From positions 1 to 13,250 of the forward strand of contig CAMDWF010000028.1 of NCBI GenBank assembly GCA_945878795.1: a stretch of DNA of 13,250 nt, read 5' to 3'. The translations under genes were made by a program, and so were the position numbers. Position 1 is the first letter of the stretch. Every line of letters starts with the position of its first letter. Shown piece after piece: positions 6,585 to 13,250 of this stretch. The notes beneath the pieces are model-generated. The model was not told where the DNA came from. It made no database searches and was given only the letters and a program-made list of their open reading frames with translations. The stretch comes from Synechococcus sp. UW140 (GTDB lineage Bacteria > Cyanobacteriota > Cyanobacteriia > PCC-6307 > Cyanobiaceae).

Positions 6585-9022
6585 GGTGGGCCCCCTCCCT
6601 TGGTGCGGCTGCCATCCTGAAGCAGCACCGCATTGAGAACAACCGTGATTGAACTAATTGCCATCAGCAAAGCAGCCAGGGGGGGCGTCAACCTGATGCC
6701 TTGAAAGGGCAACAACAAACCAGCCGCGATCGGCAGTACCAGCAGGTTGTAACCAAAGGCCCAGAAAAGGTTTTGGCGCACCTTGGCCATCGTGCGACGG
6801 GAGAGGTCCAAAGCCATGGGCAGGCTCCCAAGCCGATCTCCGAGAATGACCAGGTCGGCCGCTTCCTGGGCTATCTGGGTGCCAGTGCCGATGGCCACAC
6901 CAAGGTCGGCAGCGGCGAGGGCGGGAGCATCATTGATGCCGTCTCCCACCATGGCCACCGGCCCCGTTTCTCGGGCCAAAAGGATCCGCTGCAGCTTCTG
7001 CTCGGGTCGCAGATCCCAAGCCAACTCATCAGCAGCCAAAGCGACCTCGGTCGCCAGCCTCTGCACGCTGCCCTGGCGGTCACCACTGAGCAGACCGAGA
7101 CGCAAACCCTGGGCCCGCAGGATCGCCAAAGTGGAGAGGGCCTCGTTCCGGGGACGGTCTTCCAAGCTAATCCAGCCCAACAGAACCTGGTCCGCCGCAA
7201 CCGCCAGCAGGGATCCCCCGCTCTGGGACCCGTTGGCCATCGTCGACGCAACCCCGAGGACACCCTGGGCCGCCAACCACTCAGGGCGACCCACCCTGAG
7301 CTTGGCTGCCACCCCAGTCAGGCTCCCCACCAGACCATCCCCAGGCACCACTTCCGAGGGCCCCAGGTCCAGCAGGGGAAGTTGGCGGCGCTGGGCCTCC
7401 TGGTGAAGGGCGTGGGCGAAGGGATGGCGACTGGCTTGCTCCAGGCTGGCCGCCAGCTGGACCAGGCGATCGGCGCTCATCCGGGAATCCGTTGCTGATG
7501 TGATTCCCTCCAAAGCCAACCCCCCATCTGGACCCAGTGGAGATACCGTCACGGCCGTGACGAGGGGGCATCCGGTCGTGAGGGTGCCGGTCTTGTCAAA
7601 AAGCACGGTTTTCAGCCCCGCCGCGGCCTCCATGGCATCACCCCCCCTGAACAGGAGACCCGAACGGGCAGCCAAGCCCAGGCCAACGGTTATGGCGGTG
7701 GGAGTGGCCAGCCCCAGGGCGCAGGGGCAAGCGACCACCAGAACGGCAATGGCCAACTGCAGCGCCAGGGCCAGGGGAGAGAGGGACCCGTCTGCCATGC
7801 CATGACCTCCATGGCCGCTTGCGCCTTGGGTAATCAGCACCCAAGGCCAGAGCCGGGAGCCCCATTGCCACCAGAACAAAAAGGTGGCGGCTGCAAGCAG
7901 CAAAACAGCCAAGCTGAAGCGTCCGGCCACGGCATCGGCCAGGCCCTGGATCGGCGCCTTGCGGGCCTGGGCCTGGTTGACCATCTGGACGATGCGAGCG
8001 AGGGCACTGTGGGCCCCGGACCGCAGCACCTCCAGATCCAGGGGGGCCTCCTGATTGAGGCTGCCCGCAGGCAGTTCTCTGCCTGGTTCCACCCGCAGCG
8101 GCAGGTTTTCTCCGGTCAACGCAGAGCAATCCACTGTCGAGCAACCCTCCCGGACGACGCCGTCGACGGGCATTCGGTCGCCGGGCAGGAGTCGCAGCCG
8201 ATCTCCGGGGCGCAGGGCCCCAACCCGCACCGACTTGGGCGGGCCGCCATCGACGATCAGCAGGGCTTCGTCTGGCTGCAGTTCGACCAATTGCTCAATG
8301 GCCCGCCCGGTTCGCCATCGAGCCCGTTCTTCCAGAAAGCGACCGCTGAGCACAAAACCCAGCAGCATCACCGGTTCGTTGAAGTAACAGGGCCAGCCAC
8401 TGGCAGGCCACAGCCAGCCGTAGATGCTGGCCAAGAAGGCGCTGGTGACCCCAAGGGCCACCAAAGCGTCCATGCCAGGGGCACCGGCCCAGGCAGAGCG
8501 GGCCCCCGCCTGCAGGATGGAGCGACCGGGCCCGAGCAATGCCGAGGTGGCCACCACGGCATGCAAGCCATTGCGAGCCAACAGGGATGCCACTGCACTG
8601 GTCCCCAGGGCGCCTGACTCGGCCAGGTGGCCCAAGCCCGACAGCAACAGCAAGGCCAGGGCCACCAGCAATTGCTGCCAATGGCGCCACCAATGCTGCT
8701 GTTTCTGAAGGTCCCGGCGCGAGACCAGGGGGGCGTCCTGATCGCGGCAGTGGGCGCTGAAGCCAAGGCTTTCGAGACTGGCCACCAAGGGAGTCAGGTC
8801 GACGCTGGCGCTGGCCAGCTCCAGCCAGGCGGTGCGGGTCAACAAATTGACGCTGACATGGCGCACACCCGGTTGTTGGGCCAGGCGCTGCTCGACCGCC
8901 CGGACACAGCCGCCACATTTCATGCCCTCAACGGCCAACAAAAGACTGGGTCCAGGGCTGTCCCTTGCAAGGGTCTGGGCAGCAGGGACGGCATCAAAGA
9001 CGGGTTGGGGAGGCAAAGGCAT
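6581..9022 (-). CDS. Heavy-metal P1B-type ATPase, probably Cu(I) transporting
   Basis: 813 residues with every hallmark of a copper P-type ATPase. An N-terminal HMA domain has GMKCGGC (33-39). Paired transmembrane helices span about 115-175 and 185-225. The actuator motif is ALTGEN (301-306; S is more usual after TGE). The ion-site helix has CPC in VVACPCALGLATP (C432, C434). The phosphorylation site is DKTGTLT (D476), followed by SRHPFA with the conserved HP, MVGDGINDAPAL, and last helices FWAFGYN and LMAISSITVVLNA, whose residues define the Cu(I) site. The loop before the CPC helix carries SGHGGHGM (402-409), a possible metal-binding patch. Cyanobacteria use two such pumps, CtaA and PacS, to bring copper to plastocyanin and cytochrome oxidase; I cannot decide which this is. 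It is divergent from ycf3 and leads the operon with tmk and holB. The ATG at 9022 is used. Confidence 0.92.
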   Translation of the reverse strand: MPLPPQPVFDAVPAAQTLARDSPGPSLLLAVEGMKCGGCVRAVEQRLAQQPGVRHVSVNLLTRTAWLELASASVDLTPLVASLESLGFSAHCRDQDAPLVSRRDLQKQQHWWRHWQQLLVALALLLLSGLGHLAESGALGTSAVASLLARNGLHAVVATSALLGPGRSILQAGARSAWAGAPGMDALVALGVTSAFLASIYGWLWPASGWPCYFNEPVMLLGFVLSGRFLEERARWRTGRAIEQLVELQPDEALLIVDGGPPKSVRVGALRPGDRLRLLPGDRMPVDGVVREGCSTVDCSALTGENLPLRVEPGRELPAGSLNQEAPLDLEVLRSGAHSALARIVQMVNQAQARKAPIQGLADAVAGRFSLAVLLLAAATFLFWWQWGSRLWPWVLITQGASGHGGHGMADGSLSPLALALQLAIAVLVVACPCALGLATPTAITVGLGLAARSGLLFRGGDAMEAAAGLKTVLFDKTGTLTTGCPLVTAVTVSPLGPDGGLALEGITSATDSRMSADRLVQLAASLEQASRHPFAHALHQEAQRRQLPLLDLGPSEVVPGDGLVGSLTGVAAKLRVGRPEWLAAQGVLGVASTMANGSQSGGSLLAVAADQVLLGWISLEDRPRNEALSTLAILRAQGLRLGLLSGDRQGSVQRLATEVALAADELAWDLRPEQKLQRILLARETGPVAMVGDGINDAPALAAADLGVAIGTGTQIAQEAADLVILGDRLGSLPMALDLSRRTMAKVRQNLFWAFGYNLLVLPIAAGLLLPFQGIRLTPPLAALLMAISSITVVLNAVLLQDGSRTKGGGPP

Positions 9023-9179
9023 GAATCGGAATCCCGACCCAGGCTAGGAAAACTCGCGATCCGCCCTGGCCCTGAAGCGACTGCCCCCTTCCGCCCCGGC
9101 TGGCCAGCCCCCAGCGGGCCAGCTGGGGCGGAAGGACAAGGACCGGGCAGGATGGGGCACCGATGCCTTGTAGCCCCGC
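9023..9179. promoter_or_regulatory. Divergent control region between copper ATPase gene and ycf3
   Basis: This 157-bp gap must carry start signals for both genes, but no clear -10/-35 pair or known metal-repressor operator (such as the SmtB/BxmR TGAACA-type inverted repeat) is visible. Its main feature is the long hairpin at 9087-9135, listed separately. Confidence 0.5.
9087..9135. repeat. Strong 19-bp inverted repeat upstream of ycf3
   Basis: CCTTCCGCCCCGGCTGGCC (9087-9105) pairs with GGCCAGCTGGGGCGGAAGG (9117-9135) over 19 positions: 18 Watson-Crick pairs plus one G-T, with an 11-nt loop. It ends 44 nt before the ycf3 start and lies 64 nt before the ATPase start. No T-run follows on either side. 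It could be a 5' UTR hairpin, an operator for a dimeric regulator, or an attenuator-like element. Confidence 0.85.
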
Positions 9180-9701
9180 GTGCCCCGCTCCCAGCGCAAC
9201 GACAACTTCATCGACAAAAGCTTCACGGTGATGGCGGACCTGATCCTGAAGGTCATGCCCACGAACCGTCGCGCCAAGGAAGCCTTTGCCTACTACCGAG
9301 ACGGCATGAGCGCCCAGGGAGATGGCGAATATGCCGAAGCCCTGGAAAACTATGAAGAAGCGCTGAAGCTTGAAGACGACCCAAACGACAAGGCCTTTAT
9401 TCTTTATAATATGGCCTTAGTCTTTACTAGTAATGGCGACCACAACAAAGCCATGGAATTATACAATGAAGCCCTGGAGCTAAACACCCGCATGCCGCAG
9501 GTGTTCAACAATATGGCCGTCATCCATCACCACCTTGGCTCCATCGCCGAAGAACAAGGAGACCAGGACGAAGCTGACCGGCGTTTCGATCTGGCCGCCG
9601 ATTTCTGGACCAAAGCCATTCGGCTTGCACCAAACAATTACATCGAAGCCCAGAATTGGTTAAAAACCACTGGCCGCGGCACGGTGGACGTGTATTTCTG
9701 A
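9180..9701 (+). CDS. ycf3: Photosystem I assembly protein Ycf3
   Basis: 173 residues, the usual length. The start MPRSQRNDNFIDKSFTVMAD is the highly conserved Ycf3 N-terminus, so the GTG at 9180 is chosen although no ATG is available there. Three tetratricopeptide repeats are recognisable: AFAYYRDGMSAQGDGEYAEA (about 38-70), ILYNMALVFTSNGDHNKAME (about 75-107) and the one ending in AIRLAPNNYIEAQNWLKTTGRG (about 122-160). Ycf3 is a peripheral thylakoid protein that chaperones PsaA/PsaB during PSI assembly. It is divergent from the copper ATPase gene and ends 39 nt from the stop of the convergent radA. Codons around 9395-9440 (TTT, ATT, CTT, TAT, AAT, TTA, ACT, AGT) are notably AT-rich against the rest of the window. 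Confidence 0.95.
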   Translation: MPRSQRNDNFIDKSFTVMADLILKVMPTNRRAKEAFAYYRDGMSAQGDGEYAEALENYEEALKLEDDPNDKAFILYNMALVFTSNGDHNKAMELYNEALELNTRMPQVFNNMAVIHHHLGSIAEEQGDQDEADRRFDLAADFWTKAIRLAPNNYIEAQNWLKTTGRGTVDVYF

Positions 9702-9740
9702 TTCATAGCTATTGGATCTGATTTGGCCGTCCGATCTTGC

Positions 9741-11171
9741 TCAATCCTGGACTTGGGGGTCCACGCCCAAGGCCGCCACCAATGCTTCAGCTACGGTAGC
9801 TGCGGGCAAGAACTGCAGACCCAGCTGGTGCGCCTGCCGCTCCAGCCCACTGCCTGTCGGAGCCACCACCCGGCGGAAGCCCAGCCGGGCAGCCTCCTGC
9901 AGACGCAATTCCAGCTGCCCCACCGGCCGCAGCTGCCCCCCCAAACCCAGTTCACCGATCAGTACGGTGCCCGCTGGTAGCACCAAATCACGAAAACTGG
10001 CCACTACGGCGGCGGCCACGCCGAGATCGGCAGCCGGCTCCTCCACCTGCAGGCCACCAGCCACGGCCAGATAGCAATCGAACCGGGAAAGGGGCAGACC
10101 CAGGTGTTTTTCAAGCACTGCCAGGATCTGATGCAGACGGTTGGTACCGATGCCAGTGGCGGTGCGGCGGGGGCTGGCGTAACTGGTCGGACTGACGAGG
10201 GCCTGGAGTTCGACCAAGAGCGGGCGGGTGCCCTCACAGGCCACGATTATGGCGCTACCTGGGCTGGGATCACTACCGCCCAGAAACAGCTCGCTCGGAT
10301 TACTGACCTCTACCAGGCCCTGGCCGCGCATCTCAAAGACCCCCAACTCATGGGTGGCCCCAAAACGATTTTTGACGGCCCGCAAGAGGCGGTGGCTGAC
10401 ATACCGATCCCCTTCGAAGGTGAGCACCGCATCCACGAGGTGTTCCAACACCTTGGGACCGGCCAGCAGGCCCTCCTTGGTCACATGGCCCACCAACAGC
10501 AGGGCCGTATGTTGTCTTTTGGCGACCCGCTGCAAGGCGGCGGCGCATTCGCGCACCTGGGCTACCGAACCGGGGGCGCTGGCCAGCTCGCCATCGTGCA
10601 GGGCCTGGATGCTGTCGATGATGGCGACGGCGGGCCGTAAGGCCTCCAGTTCCTGCAGCACCAGCTCTAGGTCGGTTTCGGCCAGCAGACGCAAGGCATC
10701 CCCAACGGGGGGCCCGGGCTCAATCAGGCGTTGCCAGCGCAATTTCACCTGCTGGGCCGATTCTTCAGCGCTGACGTAAAGCACGGTGACCTGACCGGCC
10801 ATGGCCCGGGCGCATTGCAGGAGCAGGGTCGACTTGCCGATGCCCGGATCGCCGCCCAGCAGCACCAGGGAGCCAGGTACGAGGCCGCCGCCGAGGACCC
10901 GATCCAGTTCGCCGTAACCACTGGCAAGGCGCCGCAAGGGAGTTTCACCCACCGCCGTGATCGGTTCGGAGCGCTGGGGGCGACCGGCACCCTCGACCCC
11001 GTCCTTGCCCCCGGCCGGCAGGGGCCTGCGGCGGCGGCCATCCGTGACGGCGGCGGCTTGTTCAACCAGGGAATTCCAGCTGCCGCAGCTGGAACAACGG
11101 CCAAAAAACTGGCGGGTCTGGGCGCCACAGCTCTGACAGACGTAAACGGAGACGGAGCGGGCCAATCGCAC
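9741..11171 (-). CDS. radA: DNA repair protein RadA (Sms)
   Basis: 476 residues. An N-terminal C4 zinc finger is formed by C12, C15, C26 and C29 (VCQSCG...GRCSSCG). A RecA-like ATPase domain has Walker A GGDPGIGKST (106-115), Walker B VAIIDSIQ (182-189) and the RadA signature KNRFG (267-271). The C-terminal Lon-protease-like domain includes LGLPLSRFDCYLAVAGGLQVEEPAADLGVAAAV and GELGLGGQLRPV; it lacks a catalytic serine, as in all RadA proteins. RadA is a DnaB-like helicase that promotes branch migration during recombinational repair. The GTG at 11171 gives MRLARSVSVYVCQSCG, but an in-frame TTG at 11165 gives the more family-like MARSVSVYVC. It is convergent with ycf3 and divergent from rpaB. 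Confidence 0.95.
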   Translation of the reverse strand: MRLARSVSVYVCQSCGAQTRQFFGRCSSCGSWNSLVEQAAAVTDGRRRRPLPAGGKDGVEGAGRPQRSEPITAVGETPLRRLASGYGELDRVLGGGLVPGSLVLLGGDPGIGKSTLLLQCARAMAGQVTVLYVSAEESAQQVKLRWQRLIEPGPPVGDALRLLAETDLELVLQELEALRPAVAIIDSIQALHDGELASAPGSVAQVRECAAALQRVAKRQHTALLLVGHVTKEGLLAGPKVLEHLVDAVLTFEGDRYVSHRLLRAVKNRFGATHELGVFEMRGQGLVEVSNPSELFLGGSDPSPGSAIIVACEGTRPLLVELQALVSPTSYASPRRTATGIGTNRLHQILAVLEKHLGLPLSRFDCYLAVAGGLQVEEPAADLGVAAAVVASFRDLVLPAGTVLIGELGLGGQLRPVGQLELRLQEAARLGFRRVVAPTGSGLERQAHQLGLQFLPAATVAEALVAALGVDPQVQD

Positions 11172-11272
11172 TCAAGGACAGATTTTTATGAACAAAGGTG
11201 GCTTTCGGTGAACAAGGCGGCCCTCGGGCCTTTTCAGTAGGACCAATCCGTTGTAACGAGATCGTCGGCGCG
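11172..11272. promoter_or_regulatory. Divergent radA-rpaB control region with a direct repeat
   Basis: 101 bp between divergent starts. TGAACAA occurs at 11189-11195 and again at 11209-11215, exactly 20 bp (about two helical turns) apart, each followed by a similar G-rich segment (AGGTGGC and GGCGGC). A short GGCCC-TC-GGGCC hairpin follows. No full HLR1 element (paired TTACA half-sites), the usual RpaB site, is visible. A single TGTAA (11253-11257) is insufficient. Confidence 0.3.
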
Positions 11273-12019
11273 ATGACGGCACCTGTCCCAGCCAAAGAGA
11301 CCATCCTGGTCGTGGATGACGAAGCGAGCATCCGTCGCATTCTGGAGACTCGCCTCTCGATGATCGGCTACCAGGTGGTGACCGCCTGCGATGGCGAGGA
11401 AGCCTTGGTGGCCTTCCAGAACTGTCAACCCGACCTGGTGGTTCTGGACGTGATGATGCCGAAACTGGATGGATATGGGGTCTGCCAGGAGCTGCGCAAG
11501 GAATCGGACGTGCCGATCGTGATGTTGACGGCCCTCGGCGATGTCGCCGACCGCATCACCGGTCTTGAATTGGGAGCCGATGACTACGTCGTCAAACCCT
11601 TCAGCCCCAAGGAGTTGGAAGCGCGGATCCGCTGCGTGCTCCGGCGGGTTGAGAAAGAACAGGTGGCTGGCCTGCCCAACACCGGCGTCATCCAGGTGGG
11701 CAGCCTCCGGATCGATACAAATAAACGCCAGGTCTACCGGGGCGAAGAACGCATCCGACTGACCGGCATGGAATTCAGCCTGCTCGAACTGCTGGTGAGC
11801 CGATCGGGAGAACCCTTCAGCCGCGGTGAAATCCTCAAGGATGTCTGGGGCTACACCCCAGAACGTCACGTCGATACCCGGGTCGTGGATGTCCACATCT
11901 CCCGGCTGCGATCCAAGCTGGAGGATGATCCAGCCAACCCCGAGCTGATACTCACGGCCCGGGGCACCGGCTATCTGTTCCAGCGCATCGTTGAACCCGT
12001 TGCCACCGAAGGAGCCTGA
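11273..12019 (+). CDS. rpaB: Response regulator RpaB (Ycf27), high-light/redox control
   Basis: 248 residues from the ATG at 11273. The receiver domain opens KETILVVDDEASIRRILETRLSMIGY and has D15/D16, phospho-acceptor D59 in LVVLDVMMPKLDGYGVCQ, T86 and K108 in DDYVVKPFSPKELEARI. The OmpR-type winged helix includes RIRLTGMEFSLLELLVSRSG, WGYTPERHVDTRVVDVHISR and LILTARGTGYLFQRI. These are near-invariant in RpaB. RpaB is phosphorylated by the NblS/Hik33 kinase, binds HLR1 sites, controls PSI, phycobilisome and high-light genes, and antagonises RpaA at circadian promoters. An in-frame start at 11198 would add 25 unconserved residues and is not used. plsX follows after 25 nt and is probably in the same transcript. 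Confidence 0.95.
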   Translation: MTAPVPAKETILVVDDEASIRRILETRLSMIGYQVVTACDGEEALVAFQNCQPDLVVLDVMMPKLDGYGVCQELRKESDVPIVMLTALGDVADRITGLELGADDYVVKPFSPKELEARIRCVLRRVEKEQVAGLPNTGVIQVGSLRIDTNKRQVYRGEERIRLTGMEFSLLELLVSRSGEPFSRGEILKDVWGYTPERHVDTRVVDVHISRLRSKLEDDPANPELILTARGTGYLFQRIVEPVATEGA

Positions 12020-12023
12020 ACCG

Positions 12024-12046
12024 ATCCGACCGGCCGTCCGGCGGAT
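12024..12046 (+). promoter_or_regulatory. Hairpin covering the plsX start codon
   Basis: ATCCG (12024-12028) pairs with CGGAT (12042-12046), and CCGG (12030-12033) pairs with CCGG (12038-12041), around the tetraloop CCGT with one bulged A (12029). The right arm contains the A and U of the plsX AUG (12045-12047). In mRNA this 9-bp stem would hide the start codon in the rpaB-plsX gap, which could limit plsX translation or couple it to ribosomes finishing rpaB. Confidence 0.5.
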
Positions 12047-13250
12047 GACAAGCCGGCGCACCAAGCCGAATCGCACGATCCGGCGCCTGGTGATCTGGTA
12101 TCGACGCAACGCCGCCATTACCTCCCTGGCGGAATCCGCCTCGGCTGCCGGCTCCATGGCCGGCAGCGTGGCCGGTGCCGCCACATCTGTGGCCGGTGCC
12201 GCCACATCTGTGGCCGGGAACGTGTTGCAACCCCTCGTCTTCGACCCCCTGCGGCGCTTGCAACAAAGCGGCATCGAGGGCGAAGACGCCGTCATCGAGG
12301 ACCACCAGCGCCTATGGGTCGCCGTCGATGGCATGGGGGGCGACAACGCCCCGGAGGCCATCGTTGAGGGCTGTCTCATGGCCGTCGAGCGGCTGCCCGT
12401 CCGCATCCGCTTGGTCGCCGAAAGCGAGCCCCTGAGCCGTTGCATTGACGCCTGTGGCCTACGCGAAGCCCTCGACGGTGCCCTTGCCCGGGGGTTGATC
12501 AATCTGGTTCCCAGCGGCCCCTCCGTGGCGATGCACGACGAAGCCACCGTCGTGCGCCGCAAGCGGGACGCGAGTATCAACATCGCCATGGACCTGGTCA
12601 AAAGTGGGGAAGCAACCGCCGTTTACTCGGCCGGCAACTCCGGTGCCGTCATGGCGGCGGCCATCTTCCGATTGGGTCGCCTTAACGGCATCGAACGACC
12701 GGCCATCGGCGCCCTTTTCCCGACCCGTGACCCCGATCAACAGGTGTTGGTGCTGGACGTGGGGGCCAACACCGACTGCAAACCCACCTGGCTCCACCAG
12801 TTCGCGCTGCTCGGAAATATTTACAGCCGCGATGTGCTGCAAGTGAGTCAACCGCGCATTGGTCTTCTCAATATTGGTGAGGAGGAATGCAAGGGCAACG
12901 ACCTGGCCCTGAAGACCCACCCCCTGCTGGCCGCTGAAACCCGCTTCCACTTCGCTGGGAACTGCGAAGGCAGGGATGTGCTGTCCGGCGATTTCGACGT
13001 GGTGGTATGTGATGGATTCACGGGCAATGTCCTGTTGAAATTCCTGGAATCCGTCGGCGGTGTCCTCCTGGACGTCCTGCGGGCCGAACTGCCCAGGGGC
13101 CGTCGCGGCAAGGTGGGATCCGCCTTTCTACGCACCAATCTGGTGCGAATCAAAAAGCGCCTCGACCACGCCGAACATGGCGGCGCCCTGTTGCTTGGGG
13201 TCAATGGCATCTGCGTAATCGGCCATGGCAGCAGCAAGGCCCTCTCTGTC
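12045..13250 (+). CDS. plsX: Phosphate acyltransferase PlsX (3' partial), with N-terminal extension
   Basis: 402 residues are visible in an open frame that runs off the right edge. PlsX converts acyl-ACP and phosphate to acyl-phosphate, the donor for PlsY in phosphatidic acid synthesis. The conserved domain starts with WVAVDGMGGDNAPEAIVEG (residues 91-109), followed by VRRKRDASINIAMDLVKSGEA, YSAGNSGAVMAAAIF, LDVGANTDCKP, GLLNIGEEECKGND, VCDGFTGNVLLKFLE and the beginning of the last helices. The first 88 residues are not part of the usual bacterial enzyme: a basic start (MTSRRTKPNRTIRRLVIWYRR), an Ala/Ser/Gly/Val-rich segment with exact seven-residue repeats (42-62), and VLQPLVFDPLRRLQQ. The ATG at 12045 is the first good start after rpaB, which ends 25 nt earlier. 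fabH is expected downstream from synteny in related genomes but lies outside the window. Confidence 0.93.
   Translation, partial: MTSRRTKPNRTIRRLVIWYRRNAAITSLAESASAAGSMAGSVAGAATSVAGAATSVAGNVLQPLVFDPLRRLQQSGIEGEDAVIEDHQRLWVAVDGMGGDNAPEAIVEGCLMAVERLPVRIRLVAESEPLSRCIDACGLREALDGALARGLINLVPSGPSVAMHDEATVVRRKRDASINIAMDLVKSGEATAVYSAGNSGAVMAAAIFRLGRLNGIERPAIGALFPTRDPDQQVLVLDVGANTDCKPTWLHQFALLGNIYSRDVLQVSQPRIGLLNIGEEECKGNDLALKTHPLLAAETRFHFAGNCEGRDVLSGDFDVVVCDGFTGNVLLKFLESVGGVLLDVLRAELPRGRRGKVGSAFLRTNLVRIKKRLDHAEHGGALLLGVNGICVIGHGSSKALSV
12168..12217 (+). repeat. 21-bp tandem repeat in the plsX extension
   Basis: Two exact 21-bp copies (12168-12188 and 12189-12209) are followed by the first 8 bases of a third. 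They encode V-A-G-A-A-T-S twice, then V-A-G. The frame is kept. Slightly diverged relatives (SAAGSMAG) precede them, suggesting growth by slippage or unequal exchange. Confidence 0.95.

Noticed and set aside
5736..8617. Several 200-270-residue plus-strand frames opposite tmk and the copper ATPase gene
   Set aside because: They are rich in Gly, Pro, Gln and Ala with no motifs, and mirror genuine minus-strand genes.
9702..9740. Terminator between convergent ycf3 and radA
   Set aside because: Only short GATC-type self-complementarity is present in the 39-nt gap, with no stable stem or T-run.
11198..11272. Extended RpaB start adding 25 residues
   Set aside because: RpaB normally begins a few residues before KETILVVDDE; the extension reads through the divergent control region.
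12168..12217. Tandem repeats considered as a CRISPR array
   Set aside because: The units are directly adjacent, in frame and without spacers; they are part of plsX coding sequence.
11234..12601. 455-residue minus-strand open frame opposite rpaB and plsX
   Set aside because: It lies fully antisense to two well-conserved genes, has no recognisable domain, and long open antisense frames are expected at this GC content.
1..13250. HIP1 repeats, insertion sequences, phage or defence genes
   Set aside because: By eye I found no GCGATCGC octamer, transposase, integrase, restriction or toxin-antitoxin motif; all sizeable frames are explained by core genes.

Overview
The window is chromosomal core sequence from a GC-rich picocyanobacterium of the Synechococcus/Cyanobium group (alpha-cyanobacteria). 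The evidence is the photosystem I assembly factor Ycf3, the cyanobacterial response regulators RpaA and RpaB, a UPF0367 protein, a cyanobacterial-type tRNA-Asn, and the order holB-tmk-copper ATPase / ycf3 / radA / rpaB-plsX. From memory, that order is shared by marine and freshwater picocyanobacteria. I noticed no HIP1 octamer (GCGATCGC), which also fits this group better than Synechocystis or Nostoc relatives.

Layout. Positions 1-1149 hold the 3' part of a radical SAM gene, cut by the window edge. Positions 1221-2194 hold a small UPF0367 gene followed closely by a stand-alone ECF-type ABC ATPase gene with a perfect 38-bp palindrome inside it. A tRNA-Asn(GUU) lies at 2249-2320, followed by a 411-nt AT-richer leader and then rpaA (2732-3538). 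Only two bases separate the rpaA stop from the stop of a convergent minus-strand gene for an LdpA-like 4Fe-4S protein (3541-4575). That gene is the last of a minus-strand run: copper P1B-ATPase -> tmk (4-nt overlap) -> probable small gene (5740-5934) -> holB -> ldpA-like. The ATPase gene is divergent from ycf3 (9180-9701) across a 157-bp region containing a strong 19-bp hairpin. radA (minus) converges on ycf3 and is divergent from rpaB (11273-12019). rpaB is followed after 25 nt by plsX, which runs off the right edge and has an N-terminal extension of about 88 residues.

How the genes relate. Two master light/clock regulators, RpaA (the KaiABC clock output) and RpaB (high-light/redox response), flank the block. 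An LdpA-like iron-sulfur protein, whose relative LdpA carries redox information to the clock, abuts rpaA. Between them are genes for DNA replication and precursor supply (holB, tmk), DNA repair (radA), PSI assembly (ycf3) and copper supply for plastocyanin (ATPase), with lipid synthesis (plsX) at the end. This is a plausible photosynthesis, redox and growth neighbourhood. I see no mobile element, phage gene, CRISPR array, defence system or biosynthetic cluster. The most unusual signals are small-scale: the intragenic palindrome, the hairpin between ycf3 and the ATPase, the tandem repeats inside plsX and holB, and the small gene between tmk and holB.
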